DNA from: JBASEY01 sp964404285
Lineage (GTDB): Bacteria > CSSED10-310
Reading direction: 5' to 3'
Length of the DNA stretch: 64,000 nt
Assembly: GCA_964404285.1 (NCBI GenBank)
Contig: CAYOJK010000006.1
Coordinates: 1-64,000, forward strand
Shown here: positions 16,004 through 24,384 of the stretch, piece after piece
Layout of the letters: every line of letters starts with the position of its first letter
Position numbering within the stretch: position 1 is the first letter of the stretch
Position numbers and translations under genes: made by a program
The notes under the pieces: model-generated
The model's input: only the letters and a program-made list of their open reading frames with translations
The model's database searches: none
Told to the model about the DNA's origin: nothing

Positions 16004-16049
16004 TATTTATCAGTCCTATCAATTGAGGGATGGAAAGGAGCAAACAGCT

Positions 16050-16550
16050 ATGAAGAAAGTAACTATGCATGGAAACCCTGTTACACTTATAGGAAGACTC
16101 CCGGATATTGGCCACAAAGCCCCGGATTTTACCGTTGTTGACAATTCTATGGCCCCTAAAACGTTGAAAGATTACAGAGGTAAAACTCTGATTATTTCAG
16201 CAGTGCCGTCGCTGGACACGCCGGTTTGCGATATGGAAACTCGTAAATTCAATGAACTGGCTGCCGGATTAAGTGACGATGTTCAGATTTTGACAATCAG
16301 CATGGATTTACCGTTTGCCCAGGCTCGATGGTGCGGGAATGCCGGAATCGATCGGGTGATTACGCTGTCTGATCATGTGTCTGCGTCTTTTGGAGAAGCC
16401 TACGGTGTGCTGATTGAAGGCCTTCGCCTTCTATCTCGCGCCGTTTTTATCGTCGACAACAAAGGAATGCTTCGCTATGTCCAGGTCGTACCGGAAATTA
16501 CTCAGGAACCCAATTATGACGACGTTCTGGAAAGTGTCAAAAAGTTGTAA
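16050..16550 (+). CDS. tpx: Thiol peroxidase, atypical 2-Cys peroxiredoxin
   Basis: The 166-residue protein reduces peroxides with thioredoxin. The peroxidatic Cys is in PSLDTPVCDMETRKFN and the resolving Cys in DLPFAQARWCG, in the exact Tpx arrangement; the N-terminal stretch GNPVTLIGRLPDIGHKAPDF is also typical. Translation starts at ATG 16050, which has AAAGGAG at 16034-16040, not at the earlier in-frame start 27 bases upstream. The protein is cytoplasmic or periplasmic; no signal peptide is visible. A strong terminator follows. It fits with the neighbouring stress genes. Confidence 0.96.
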   Translation: MKKVTMHGNPVTLIGRLPDIGHKAPDFTVVDNSMAPKTLKDYRGKTLIISAVPSLDTPVCDMETRKFNELAAGLSDDVQILTISMDLPFAQARWCGNAGIDRVITLSDHVSASFGEAYGVLIEGLRLLSRAVFIVDNKGMLRYVQVVPEITQEPNYDDVLESVKKL

Positions 16551-16603
16551 TCTGCATTAAACAACGTATTTGATACAACATCAACTTACACAAATCGAAT
16601 CAC

Positions 16604-16650
16604 AACCCTTGAACGCTAAGCATGCATCGTGCTAAAGCTTCAAGGGTTTT
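16604..16650 (+). terminator. Terminator downstream of tpx
   Basis: AACCCTTGAA (16604-16613) pairs perfectly with TTCAAGGGTT (16639-16648) and is followed by TTCCTTT. The loop region can fold further through AGCA and TGCT. Confidence 0.7.
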
Positions 16651-16680
16651 CCTTTGTGCCTCAAGCATAGGAACTGGTAT

Positions 16681-17727
16681 ATGCCGTCTTTTAATCGTGA
16701 AACGATCGATAATTTGATGAAATGGTTCGACACCCACCGGCGAACTATGCCCTGGCGTGGTGATATCGACCCTTATAAAATATGGGTCAGTGAAATCATG
16801 CTCCAGCAAACTCAAGTGGCGACTGTCATCCCGTACTATCAGCGCTGGATGAGCCGCTTTCCGACGCTGCAATCTTTAGCTGAATCTGATCTGGACACGG
16901 TCTTGAAATACTGGGAAGGCTTGGGGTATTACACCCGCGCCCGCAATCTGCTGCATGGCGCTCGTTATGTGTTGTCTACATTTAATGGCGTGTTTCCCCT
17001 GACTCCGAAAGAGATGCTCAGCATCCCCGGCATCGGTGACTATACTGCAGGAGCTATTTTGAGCATCAGCTTCAATTTACCGGAACCCGCAGTCGATGGT
17101 AACGCTATCCGCGTCGTCAGTCGTCTGCTGGCATTGAAAGAGCCGTCTGTGACGCGGTACAAAAAAACTATCACTTCGATTCTTCGTGACAGTTATCATC
17201 ATTTTGAACCGCGATGGCTCAATCAGGCATGGATGGAGTTCGGCGCTCTGCAATGTGTGCGAAACCCCGTGTGCAACCCGTGCCCGTTCTTGTCGATTTG
17301 CAAAGCTTATGCACAGGGAACGGTTATGTTGTATCCCACTAAAAAACCTGCCGAGCCGATTCCTGTCCGGCACGGACACATCTTTCTGATCGATCGACCG
17401 GGCAAGATACTGCTAGTCAAACGGCCGGAGAAAGGGTTGTTGGCCGGCTTATGGGAGCTACCGAATATTTTGGCTGACGACTCTAACGCCGAGACATTTT
17501 TTCAGGATCATCCAATTGAACCGATTGATGGATCACAGGGGCGAGTGACGCATGCTTACTCACACTTCAAAGTTGATTATCTGATTCAGAAAGCGTTTTT
17601 AACATCGGAGTGGTCATCAACGTATTGGATCGATGCATGCTGGGCGCCAATAGCAAAACTTTCTGATTATCCAAAGCCCAAAGTCCATATCAAGGCGTTG
17701 AAAATTCTGGAGTTATCATTCCTGTGA
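16681..17727 (+). CDS. mutY: A/G-specific adenine glycosylase
   Basis: The 348-residue enzyme removes adenine mispaired with 8-oxoguanine. The helix-hairpin-helix is LSIPGIGDYTAGAI, the catalytic Asp lies in AVDGNAIRV, and the substrate-side Glu is in ISEIMLQQTQV (here VSEIMLQQTQV). A C-terminal MutT-like domain begins near HGHIFLIDRPGKILLVKRPEKGLLAGLWELP. The iron-sulfur motif is CVRNPVCNPCPFLSIC, i.e. C-x5-C-x2-C-x5-C, one residue shorter in the first loop than the canonical C-x6-C-x2-C-x5-C. ATG 16681 is chosen over an earlier TTG. It stands alone between the tpx terminator and the glycan cluster. Confidence 0.94.
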   Translation: MPSFNRETIDNLMKWFDTHRRTMPWRGDIDPYKIWVSEIMLQQTQVATVIPYYQRWMSRFPTLQSLAESDLDTVLKYWEGLGYYTRARNLLHGARYVLSTFNGVFPLTPKEMLSIPGIGDYTAGAILSISFNLPEPAVDGNAIRVVSRLLALKEPSVTRYKKTITSILRDSYHHFEPRWLNQAWMEFGALQCVRNPVCNPCPFLSICKAYAQGTVMLYPTKKPAEPIPVRHGHIFLIDRPGKILLVKRPEKGLLAGLWELPNILADDSNAETFFQDHPIEPIDGSQGRVTHAYSHFKVDYLIQKAFLTSEWSSTYWIDACWAPIAKLSDYPKPKVHIKALKILELSFL

Positions 17728-17836
17728 AATTGTTGATCTTTAATTGAAAGCCGAGTTGAAGTATTATATTTCGAGCGTTGTCGAATTTCGGAAGTAACAG
17801 AGCAGGAAATGGTTACCAGTTTTTCAGGGTTTATCG

Positions 17837-18982
17837 ATGGCTATACAACACGTCGCATTTATTGGTTTGAGTGGTTATGATTATCCGCATACGCGGGTTC
17901 GATGTTATAATTTTGCTGAGCAATTGGGTCGGTATCCGGGTATAGACACTCGGGTCATTTCATTTCGTGACCATCTGAGTTCTTTAAGCGAGGTGGAGGT
18001 TTACGAAGCCAGAGATCGTCAAAAGCTGGTCATGATGGCCAAAGCGTTGCCCCGTATTTTCCCTCGGCTGAACACCTGGTTTTATCTGCAAAAACCCCAT
18101 TACAATGCAGCATTACCGTTTCTGTTGGCTAGACTCGGCTTCAACAAGTTTATTTTTGACTATGATGATTATGACGTGGATCTCACGGTGACCTTCAACA
18201 ATATGTGGTTGCGAAAACTATTTTACGGCACTGTCGATCACAGTGAGATTACCCGTCGTCTTGCCACAAAGGCTACTGGTTGTGTTGCGGCCAGCCGAAG
18301 TTTGTATGATTTTATCAGTCGGTACAATCCCCGCGTTGAATATATTTCCACTGGTGTCAAGCCGGAGCTGTTTCAATGTGCAGATCGGTCGGGTAGATCC
18401 AGCCCTGTCAAATTTTTGTGGACAGGCATTATCTGGGGAGAAGAAATTTTCCAAGGCATTATCCGGAGTTTTAACGGGCTGCGAGCAGTGTTGCAATCGG
18501 GGCGAGATGCTCGGATACAATTGGTTGGAGCGGGTCAAATGTGGGATCGAATACATCAGGCGATCCAATCTGATTATGCCGATCTGGTTGATAAAATAGA
18601 TGTTATCGGCTGGATTTCTCCTGATCGAATGCCGGATATTCTAGCAGATGCCGATGTCGGATTGTTACCGTTTGCGATCGATAACCAATGGGTTCGATCG
18701 AAAAGTCCGACAAAACTATTCGAATATATGGCATCAGGTCTTCCCGTCATAGCCGATGCGGTAGGCGAAGTGACGCATGTCGTTCAAAACGGGCAATCCG
18801 GCATACTGACCACGTCGCAAGATGGATTCAACGAAGCGATGATCCAGTTGGTTACAAACCAGGAATTTCGCCTCTCGCTGGGTCAAGCAGCCAGGAAAAG
18901 AGTTGAAACACACTATTCAATACCCGTGCTGGTCGATCGCTTAGCACGATTTCTGGAAATGCTGTTCAGGCTGAGAAAATGA
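17837..18982 (+). CDS. Glycosyltransferase family 4 protein
   Basis: The 381-residue protein has the GT-B fold of retaining GT4 enzymes. The C-terminal nucleotide-sugar part contains KFLWTGIIWGEE, then VIGWISPDRMPDILADADVGLLPF and the acidic donor-site motif KLFEYMASGLPVIADAVGEV (E-x7-type). The N-terminal half (FIFDYDDYDVDLTVTF) is the acceptor domain. It is cytosolic or peripheral. It starts the long plus-strand surface glycan cluster and overlaps the next GT4 gene by four bases. Sugar and acceptor cannot be read from the sequence. Confidence 0.87.
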   Translation: MAIQHVAFIGLSGYDYPHTRVRCYNFAEQLGRYPGIDTRVISFRDHLSSLSEVEVYEARDRQKLVMMAKALPRIFPRLNTWFYLQKPHYNAALPFLLARLGFNKFIFDYDDYDVDLTVTFNNMWLRKLFYGTVDHSEITRRLATKATGCVAASRSLYDFISRYNPRVEYISTGVKPELFQCADRSGRSSPVKFLWTGIIWGEEIFQGIIRSFNGLRAVLQSGRDARIQLVGAGQMWDRIHQAIQSDYADLVDKIDVIGWISPDRMPDILADADVGLLPFAIDNQWVRSKSPTKLFEYMASGLPVIADAVGEVTHVVQNGQSGILTTSQDGFNEAMIQLVTNQEFRLSLGQAARKRVETHYSIPVLVDRLARFLEMLFRLRK

Positions 18983-20220
18983 AAAAGTTGGCAATTCTTG
19001 ATTTGATGTTTCGGTGGCCTCCGGACGGTGGCGCTCGTGTTGACATCAAAGAAGTCGCCTCCCGCTTGGCTGGTCACTATCATGTGACTCTATTTGTTCC
19101 GAAAGTGAAATGTATTATTGAACGAGGTGAGATTGCCGGAGATTTACCTTTTGAAATTGTCACGATACCGTTTGAACCCGCTGATTTTACCGGGCCGAAC
19201 GTCGCTGCACGGTTCCGGAGCGCGTTGAATGCTTTTCGTCCGGATTTGGTATTTTTGGCGGATGGTTTTCATTTAAAACCCTGGGCAGCAATGGCATGTC
19301 GCGACTATCCTTATTTGGTGCGTTTTTATGCGTATGAAAATGCTTGTTTGCGCTATAACGGCGCCTTCATGCGTGGCGATCAGTCGTGTTACAATACCGG
19401 GCTACAGCATAGATGGCTGGACAAACTGTACTGCTCACTATGCGGAACCAAGACAGTCTTGAACGATTGGAGGTCCAGAACCAAAGGTTTTCCTGACGAA
19501 TTTATTCATGCCCGAGCCTATTCCCCGTTTCACTGGACTCGAACGCGAAAAATGTTAGATGGCGCCGGCGCTATCATAGTCTACAATAACCTGTTTAAAC
19601 GTATTTTAGATAGATGTGGATGGTCATCTGAGGTGATACCGGGTGGTATCCGCACAGAAAACTTTCCCTTTACACCGTTAACAGGGTTTCGAAACCCTGT
19701 CCGTCTAGGACTGGTCGGGCGGATCGATGATACCTTCAAAGGAGCCATGACGGCTGTTAGAGCAATCGATCGGCTGCACAGGGAAGGCATCGATATCGAG
19801 CTGCATATAACCGGACTGCCGGATAACAAACTTCCCTCTTTACCGGGTGTCGTATTTCGGGGTTGGTTTAAATCTGAAGAGATTCACACGTTTTATCAAA
19901 CTGTCGATATCTGTGTGATTCCGTCTCTTTGGCAAGAACCGTTTGGTATCGTGACGCTTGAGGCCATGTGTTCGGGTAAACCGGTTATCGTTTCAAATGT
20001 CGGTGGATTACAGGAGATCGTTATGCAAGGCCAAACTGGTTTACTGACAGCTCCAGGTTCTTCGATAGAAATCGCAGATGCTGTCAAACTGTTGCTTCAG
20101 AATCCGAACCTTGCAAAACAAATGGCGGAGCAGGCTAATCATCATGCCAGACAAAATTACGACTGGGATACGGTATTGGAAACACACTATCTTCCGCTGT
20201 TGGAACGTCTCGCTCGCTGA
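18979..20220 (+). CDS. Glycosyltransferase family 4 protein with Cys-rich insertion
   Basis: The 413-residue GT-B enzyme shows RLGLVGRIDDTFKGAMTAVRAI and the donor motif EPFGIVTLEAMCSGKPVIVSNVGGLQEIV. Between about residues 115 and 190 the N-terminal domain carries an insertion with four cysteines (NACLRYN, DQSCYN and YCSLCGT), which may bind a metal or form a structural knot. The gene overlaps the previous one by four bases (ATGA) and precedes the ABC permease by about 100 bases. It probably adds a sugar to the glycan exported by the adjacent ABC system. Confidence 0.87.
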   Translation: MKKLAILDLMFRWPPDGGARVDIKEVASRLAGHYHVTLFVPKVKCIIERGEIAGDLPFEIVTIPFEPADFTGPNVAARFRSALNAFRPDLVFLADGFHLKPWAAMACRDYPYLVRFYAYENACLRYNGAFMRGDQSCYNTGLQHRWLDKLYCSLCGTKTVLNDWRSRTKGFPDEFIHARAYSPFHWTRTRKMLDGAGAIIVYNNLFKRILDRCGWSSEVIPGGIRTENFPFTPLTGFRNPVRLGLVGRIDDTFKGAMTAVRAIDRLHREGIDIELHITGLPDNKLPSLPGVVFRGWFKSEEIHTFYQTVDICVIPSLWQEPFGIVTLEAMCSGKPVIVSNVGGLQEIVMQGQTGLLTAPGSSIEIADAVKLLLQNPNLAKQMAEQANHHARQNYDWDTVLETHYLPLLERLAR

Positions 20221-20319
20221 ACTTGTTACCCACGATGCTCTTATCGCAGCGAGTATGGATTGTTCAATACAAATATGATAGTTTTGATTTTGTTTTCAGA
20301 TGTTTGAAAAAGGTTAATC

Positions 20320-21147
20320 ATGAAAGAATCACAATCATTTATAACAGACATCAAAGCCATTTTTACCAATTGGAATTTGATCGTCAATCTCGCTATCAAA
20401 GATTTCAAGGTCAGATATCGTAACGCTTCGCTTGGATTTCTGTGGATGTTGCTGAATCCGATTTTGCAAATGCTTGTCCTGTCATTGGTGTTTTCTTTTA
20501 TCGTCAGAATACCGGTCGATGTTCCGTTTCCAATCTTTTTATTGTGTGGCTTGTTACCGTGGAATTTTATGGCGATGACGCTGGGTGTCGGGGTGGCATC
20601 GCTGGTAAATGAGCGAAACTTAGTCAAAAAAGTCTATTTTCCCCGGGAAATCATACCAATCTCGATAGCCGCCGGTCATTTTATCAATTTTTTGATAGCG
20701 CTACTGTTATTTATCCCTTTTCCTTTGTTACTTTTAAAATCATGGTCCTGGAATCTATTGCTCCTGCCATTTCCAATTATACTTTTATTTGTTTTCACCG
20801 TTGCGGTGACGTCCCTGGCCACAATAGGCGATTCCTTTTTTCGGGACACACGTTTTATTGTCGAAGCGCTGGTAATGATCTGGTTTTATGCCACACCGAT
20901 TTTTTACCCAATCGATTTTCTTTTCTCGATGAAGCACACTATTCCATCCTGGGCGATGCCGTTTATTCATCTGATACGCTTCAATCCGATGGCGGTCATC
21001 ATCGACATGTTCAGGAGTTTATTATTGTATGGAAAGGCGCCGTCGCTATTCGACAGCGTGTATATTACGGCGGTAACCCTTGCCTTGGGTATAATCTCAT
21101 TTCTTCTGTATCGAAAACACGGTCCGATCATCGCCGATCACATGTAA
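20320..21147 (+). CDS. ABC-2 type polysaccharide export permease (Wzm-like)
   Basis: The 275-residue protein has six membrane segments after the amphipathic start IKDFKVRYRNASLGFLWMLLNPILQMLVLS, the signature of the ABC2 permease family that exports O-antigen, teichoic acid or capsule (Wzm/TagG/KpsM). The stretch ERNLVKKVYFPREIIP is the conserved cytosolic coupling segment. Two ATPase genes follow directly (9 bases, then an 8-base overlap), so the exporter probably consists of this one permease and both ATPases. Confidence 0.9.
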   Translation: MKESQSFITDIKAIFTNWNLIVNLAIKDFKVRYRNASLGFLWMLLNPILQMLVLSLVFSFIVRIPVDVPFPIFLLCGLLPWNFMAMTLGVGVASLVNERNLVKKVYFPREIIPISIAAGHFINFLIALLLFIPFPLLLLKSWSWNLLLLPFPIILLFVFTVAVTSLATIGDSFFRDTRFIVEALVMIWFYATPIFYPIDFLFSMKHTIPSWAMPFIHLIRFNPMAVIIDMFRSLLLYGKAPSLFDSVYITAVTLALGIISFLLYRKHGPIIADHM

Positions 21148-21156
21148 CGAGCTGGG

Positions 21157-23046
21157 ATGGATACGGTAATACGCATACAAAACCTGACGAAAACCTATCG
21201 TGTGTTTCAGAGCAGGCGTCTCTTGGCAGCTCAACCCTTGGTGTTGTTGACCCGAAACATCAAAGGTCGTCTATTGCATGCCCTTCAGGATGTGTCATTC
21301 GAGGTTAAAAAGGGCGAAATATTCGGTATTATCGGCCACAATGGCTCAGGAAAATCGACGTTGTTGAAGGTCATGTCCGGTATTACGAGCGCAGACAGCG
21401 GGTCTATTTCGATCCAAGGTCGCGTGACCAGTCTGCTTGAGCTGGGAGTAGGGTTCGAGCCTGAGCTCACCGGTCGGGAAAACCTGTATTTATATGGTGC
21501 GTTGGTTGGAATGAGCAAGCTCGAGGTCAAGGAAAAAGAGGAATCCATCATTCGATTTTCCGGTATTCGGGAGTTCATCGATGTGCCGGTAAAAAGCTAT
21601 TCTTCCGGGATGTTGATCCGTCTGGCTTTTTCTGCCGCTATTCACACCGATCCTGATATTCTGCTTTTAGATGAAGTGCTGGGTGTTGGGGATGAAGATT
21701 TCCGTCATCGAAGCTTTCAGGCTATTCAGAAAGCCGTTGAAAGAGGCGCTACGGTTGTATTGGTTTCACATGGGTTGTCTCTGATCGGTAACTTTTGCAG
21801 ACGGGTGATGTGTTTGAATCAGGGTCGAGTTGTCGGGATCGGCGCTGCGGAGCAAGTCATCCAAATATATATGGATAAAATCAGCGCTCAGGAAAAAATT
21901 TGTGAGTTATCTTACGGCAATTTGAAATTGCGGTTTTTGCCGAGCGGATTTCACCTTGAACATGCCGGAATCGTTTACACGGTAGCGCGTGGCTTGAGTG
22001 TCAACCTATTGAAATGGGAAGCAGAGTTTTTATCCTCCGAAGCCGGGTGGACGGTTGTTGATTTGAGTGAATGTGAGGTTGTTCTTCAATTGAGATGGGG
22101 GCACTGGAACCTTGAACAGACCTGGCACATAAAAATTGTCGATGACAGAACGATTGATTGGACCATACACAACGGCGACAATCTGCACCAAGATGTCGAT
22201 AGCCTTGAAGTTGAAGCCATGGTATCCAGCGCATATCAACAGTTTATTCTACCGGAGGAAGTGCGCGACTTTCCTCAAACCGATAACCGTGGTTTCAACA
22301 TGGAATATCTATTGGCTCAACAGCAGCCCAGACGGTTTTTAGGAGTGGCTTCGCCTAAAGACGATAGGCACACATTGGTTCTGGATTTTTCACAAAGTCC
22401 GATGACAGGCTCGGCAATGATCATCACAGGTGGAAACCTGATGCCGGGTCATATTGTTCAGCGATCATTCGCTGCAGAACCAAATCTGGAACCCGTTCGT
22501 ATTCGGCTTCATCTTTTTGACCCCAAAGAATTTGATCAGTTTTATCGACAAAACAAAGAAAACCTCTCTATTGCTGCAGAACGAATCGAATTGAAACTGG
22601 TGGACAGCTGTTTAATGCTCTTTATCGATCAGCATTTGAAAACAAAAGAACCTGGTTTTCACGTAACCTGGAACGGTCGTGACAAGGGAGTTGAATTGGA
22701 GTGGGAAGTGATCGAAGCCGGCGCTGGATTGCATCTTCGAGCTGTTGACCGTCGAACCCCGATTGTCTCGGTATGGACAATTCATGCGGAAGCCGGAAAA
22801 ATTTTCTGGTCGGTAGAGGTGGAAGTATTGGAAACAATGGACATATCGGGTTTTTGTGTTCAGTTGCCGTTAGTATCGCCTCCCGAAAATCATTTCAGAC
22901 ATGAGTCCGGCCTGCATTGGAATGAATCCATCGGTGCGTTGCAGGCTTGTTTTGACCGATCATTAGTTGAAAGCGCGACCAATTTTGCCGGTAAATTCAG
23001 GCTTGCATCCGGTTATCTAGAATTTAGGGAGTCTGTCGATGACTAG
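21157..23046 (+). CDS. Wzt-like ABC ATPase with two novel C-terminal modules
   Basis: The 629-residue protein powers polysaccharide export. The ATPase domain (about 1-245) has Walker A GHNGSGKST (60-68), the signature YSSGM (148-152), Walker B DILLLDE (167-173) and the switch His205. The remaining 380 residues do not resemble the usual Wzt O-antigen-binding domain. They contain two related beta-rich modules: one around 300-365 with TWHIKIVDDRTIDWTIHN, and one around 520-585 with VWTIHAEAGKIFWSVEVEV. A third copy is in the next gene's product. A glycan-recognition role is inferred. All ATPase residues are intact. Confidence 0.85.
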   Translation: MDTVIRIQNLTKTYRVFQSRRLLAAQPLVLLTRNIKGRLLHALQDVSFEVKKGEIFGIIGHNGSGKSTLLKVMSGITSADSGSISIQGRVTSLLELGVGFEPELTGRENLYLYGALVGMSKLEVKEKEESIIRFSGIREFIDVPVKSYSSGMLIRLAFSAAIHTDPDILLLDEVLGVGDEDFRHRSFQAIQKAVERGATVVLVSHGLSLIGNFCRRVMCLNQGRVVGIGAAEQVIQIYMDKISAQEKICELSYGNLKLRFLPSGFHLEHAGIVYTVARGLSVNLLKWEAEFLSSEAGWTVVDLSECEVVLQLRWGHWNLEQTWHIKIVDDRTIDWTIHNGDNLHQDVDSLEVEAMVSSAYQQFILPEEVRDFPQTDNRGFNMEYLLAQQQPRRFLGVASPKDDRHTLVLDFSQSPMTGSAMIITGGNLMPGHIVQRSFAAEPNLEPVRIRLHLFDPKEFDQFYRQNKENLSIAAERIELKLVDSCLMLFIDQHLKTKEPGFHVTWNGRDKGVELEWEVIEAGAGLHLRAVDRRTPIVSVWTIHAEAGKIFWSVEVEVLETMDISGFCVQLPLVSPPENHFRHESGLHWNESIGALQACFDRSLVESATNFAGKFRLASGYLEFRESVDD

Positions 23047-24376
23047 CCCGATCATCACAATTCGCAATCTTGGGAAAAAATACCGGAAATCGAAAGCTTC
23101 GGATGATTGGTTGTGGGCTCTTCGTGATGTTTCTTTGGATATTTTCAAAGGGGATGTTTGGGGGATCATCGGTCGAAACGGCGCCGGCAAAAGCACTTTG
23201 TTGAAATTGTTGTCAAAAGTGACGCGATCGTCAGAGGGAACGTTTGAAATTCAAGGGCGTGTTCACTCCATTTTAGAGCTTGGAATGGGGTTTCACTCCG
23301 AGTTAACAGGTATCGACAACTTATATGTCGCTGGCGCCTTGCAGGGGATGAGTAGACAGGATATACGTGTTCGTTTGAATGATATCGTCGATTTTTCGGG
23401 GTTGGGTGAAGCGGTTTTTCAACCTCTCCGCACGTATTCTTCGGGTATGCGCGTGCGTCTGGCTTTTGCCCTGGCAGCTCACGCATCGCCGGATATATTG
23501 ATTTTAGATGAAATTCTAGCTGTTGGCGATGAACTTTTCCAACGCAAGTGTTTTGAAGTGATCCGAACATTTTTGCGTAAAGGAGTAACCGTATTGTTTG
23601 TGTCTCATGATATGAAGCTCGTTTCATTGATTTGCACCAAATGTATTTTGCTGCATAACGGTCGAATCATCGATGAAGGCGCACCGGATGAAGTGATCGA
23701 ATCATATTCCCGTATCATGGGTCCAAGTATTTCGAAAGGGCCGGTCACGGTAACTCATGCCGGCATGTATATGCAGCTTTTTCACCAAAACTTCCGTATA
23801 ACGAAACGGTTTGGGTTGTATACATCGGTTCGAGCGAACCGTGTGTGGTATGATCCGGCGTATATTTTATGGGATGAAGAGACGATATCGGAAGACAGTA
23901 TCATCTTGAAGGGTCATTATATTACTGTGCCGTTAGCCATGACCTGGGTTTTCAACTTTACTGAAGCCGGCTGCCTGGACTGGAAAATTTATTTTCACAA
24001 CACGAGCAATCTCAGCATCGAGCGGTTTCAAGTGAATATCATGTTAAACAGCCACTTTACGCATTGGGTAGCAGAGGGTAAGCGACATTCTTTCCCTGAA
24101 CGTTTCGGGTGGCAAACCGGCGAAGACTGGACGCGGCACTGGATCGGGCCGCCGGATGCAAGGGTGTCGGCTTATGCAAAACATGAACGGTTTGAAGGCA
24201 TTGTTGAATTTACTTCCAAAAATCGATCTGGTGTCATGGCTGTGGTCAGTTCCAGCCCGGAATACAAGGCTCATCTTCTTCAATATCTAAAAACCTGGCA
24301 ACAGGACGAATCGATACCTCCGGGTGACCATCTATTTTTTGAGGGGAGCTTTACGATTCATGCGCAGTCTGAGTAA
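23039..24376 (+). CDS. Wzt-like ABC ATPase with one novel C-terminal module
   Basis: The 445-residue protein is a paralog of the previous ATPase. Walker A is GRNGAGKST (45-53), the signature YSSGM (133-137), Walker B DILILDE (152-158) and the switch His190. Its C-terminal 200 residues carry one copy of the same beta module, about 285-345, with MTWVFNFTEAGCLDWKIYF, followed by a tail with repeated aromatic residues (HWVAEGKRHSFPERFGW). It overlaps the first ATPase gene by eight bases. Two different ATPases with one permease suggest an asymmetric ABC complex. A GT-C gene follows after eight bases. Confidence 0.85.
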   Translation: MTSPIITIRNLGKKYRKSKASDDWLWALRDVSLDIFKGDVWGIIGRNGAGKSTLLKLLSKVTRSSEGTFEIQGRVHSILELGMGFHSELTGIDNLYVAGALQGMSRQDIRVRLNDIVDFSGLGEAVFQPLRTYSSGMRVRLAFALAAHASPDILILDEILAVGDELFQRKCFEVIRTFLRKGVTVLFVSHDMKLVSLICTKCILLHNGRIIDEGAPDEVIESYSRIMGPSISKGPVTVTHAGMYMQLFHQNFRITKRFGLYTSVRANRVWYDPAYILWDEETISEDSIILKGHYITVPLAMTWVFNFTEAGCLDWKIYFHNTSNLSIERFQVNIMLNSHFTHWVAEGKRHSFPERFGWQTGEDWTRHWIGPPDARVSAYAKHERFEGIVEFTSKNRSGVMAVVSSSPEYKAHLLQYLKTWQQDESIPPGDHLFFEGSFTIHAQSE

Positions 24377-24384
24377 AACGCAGT

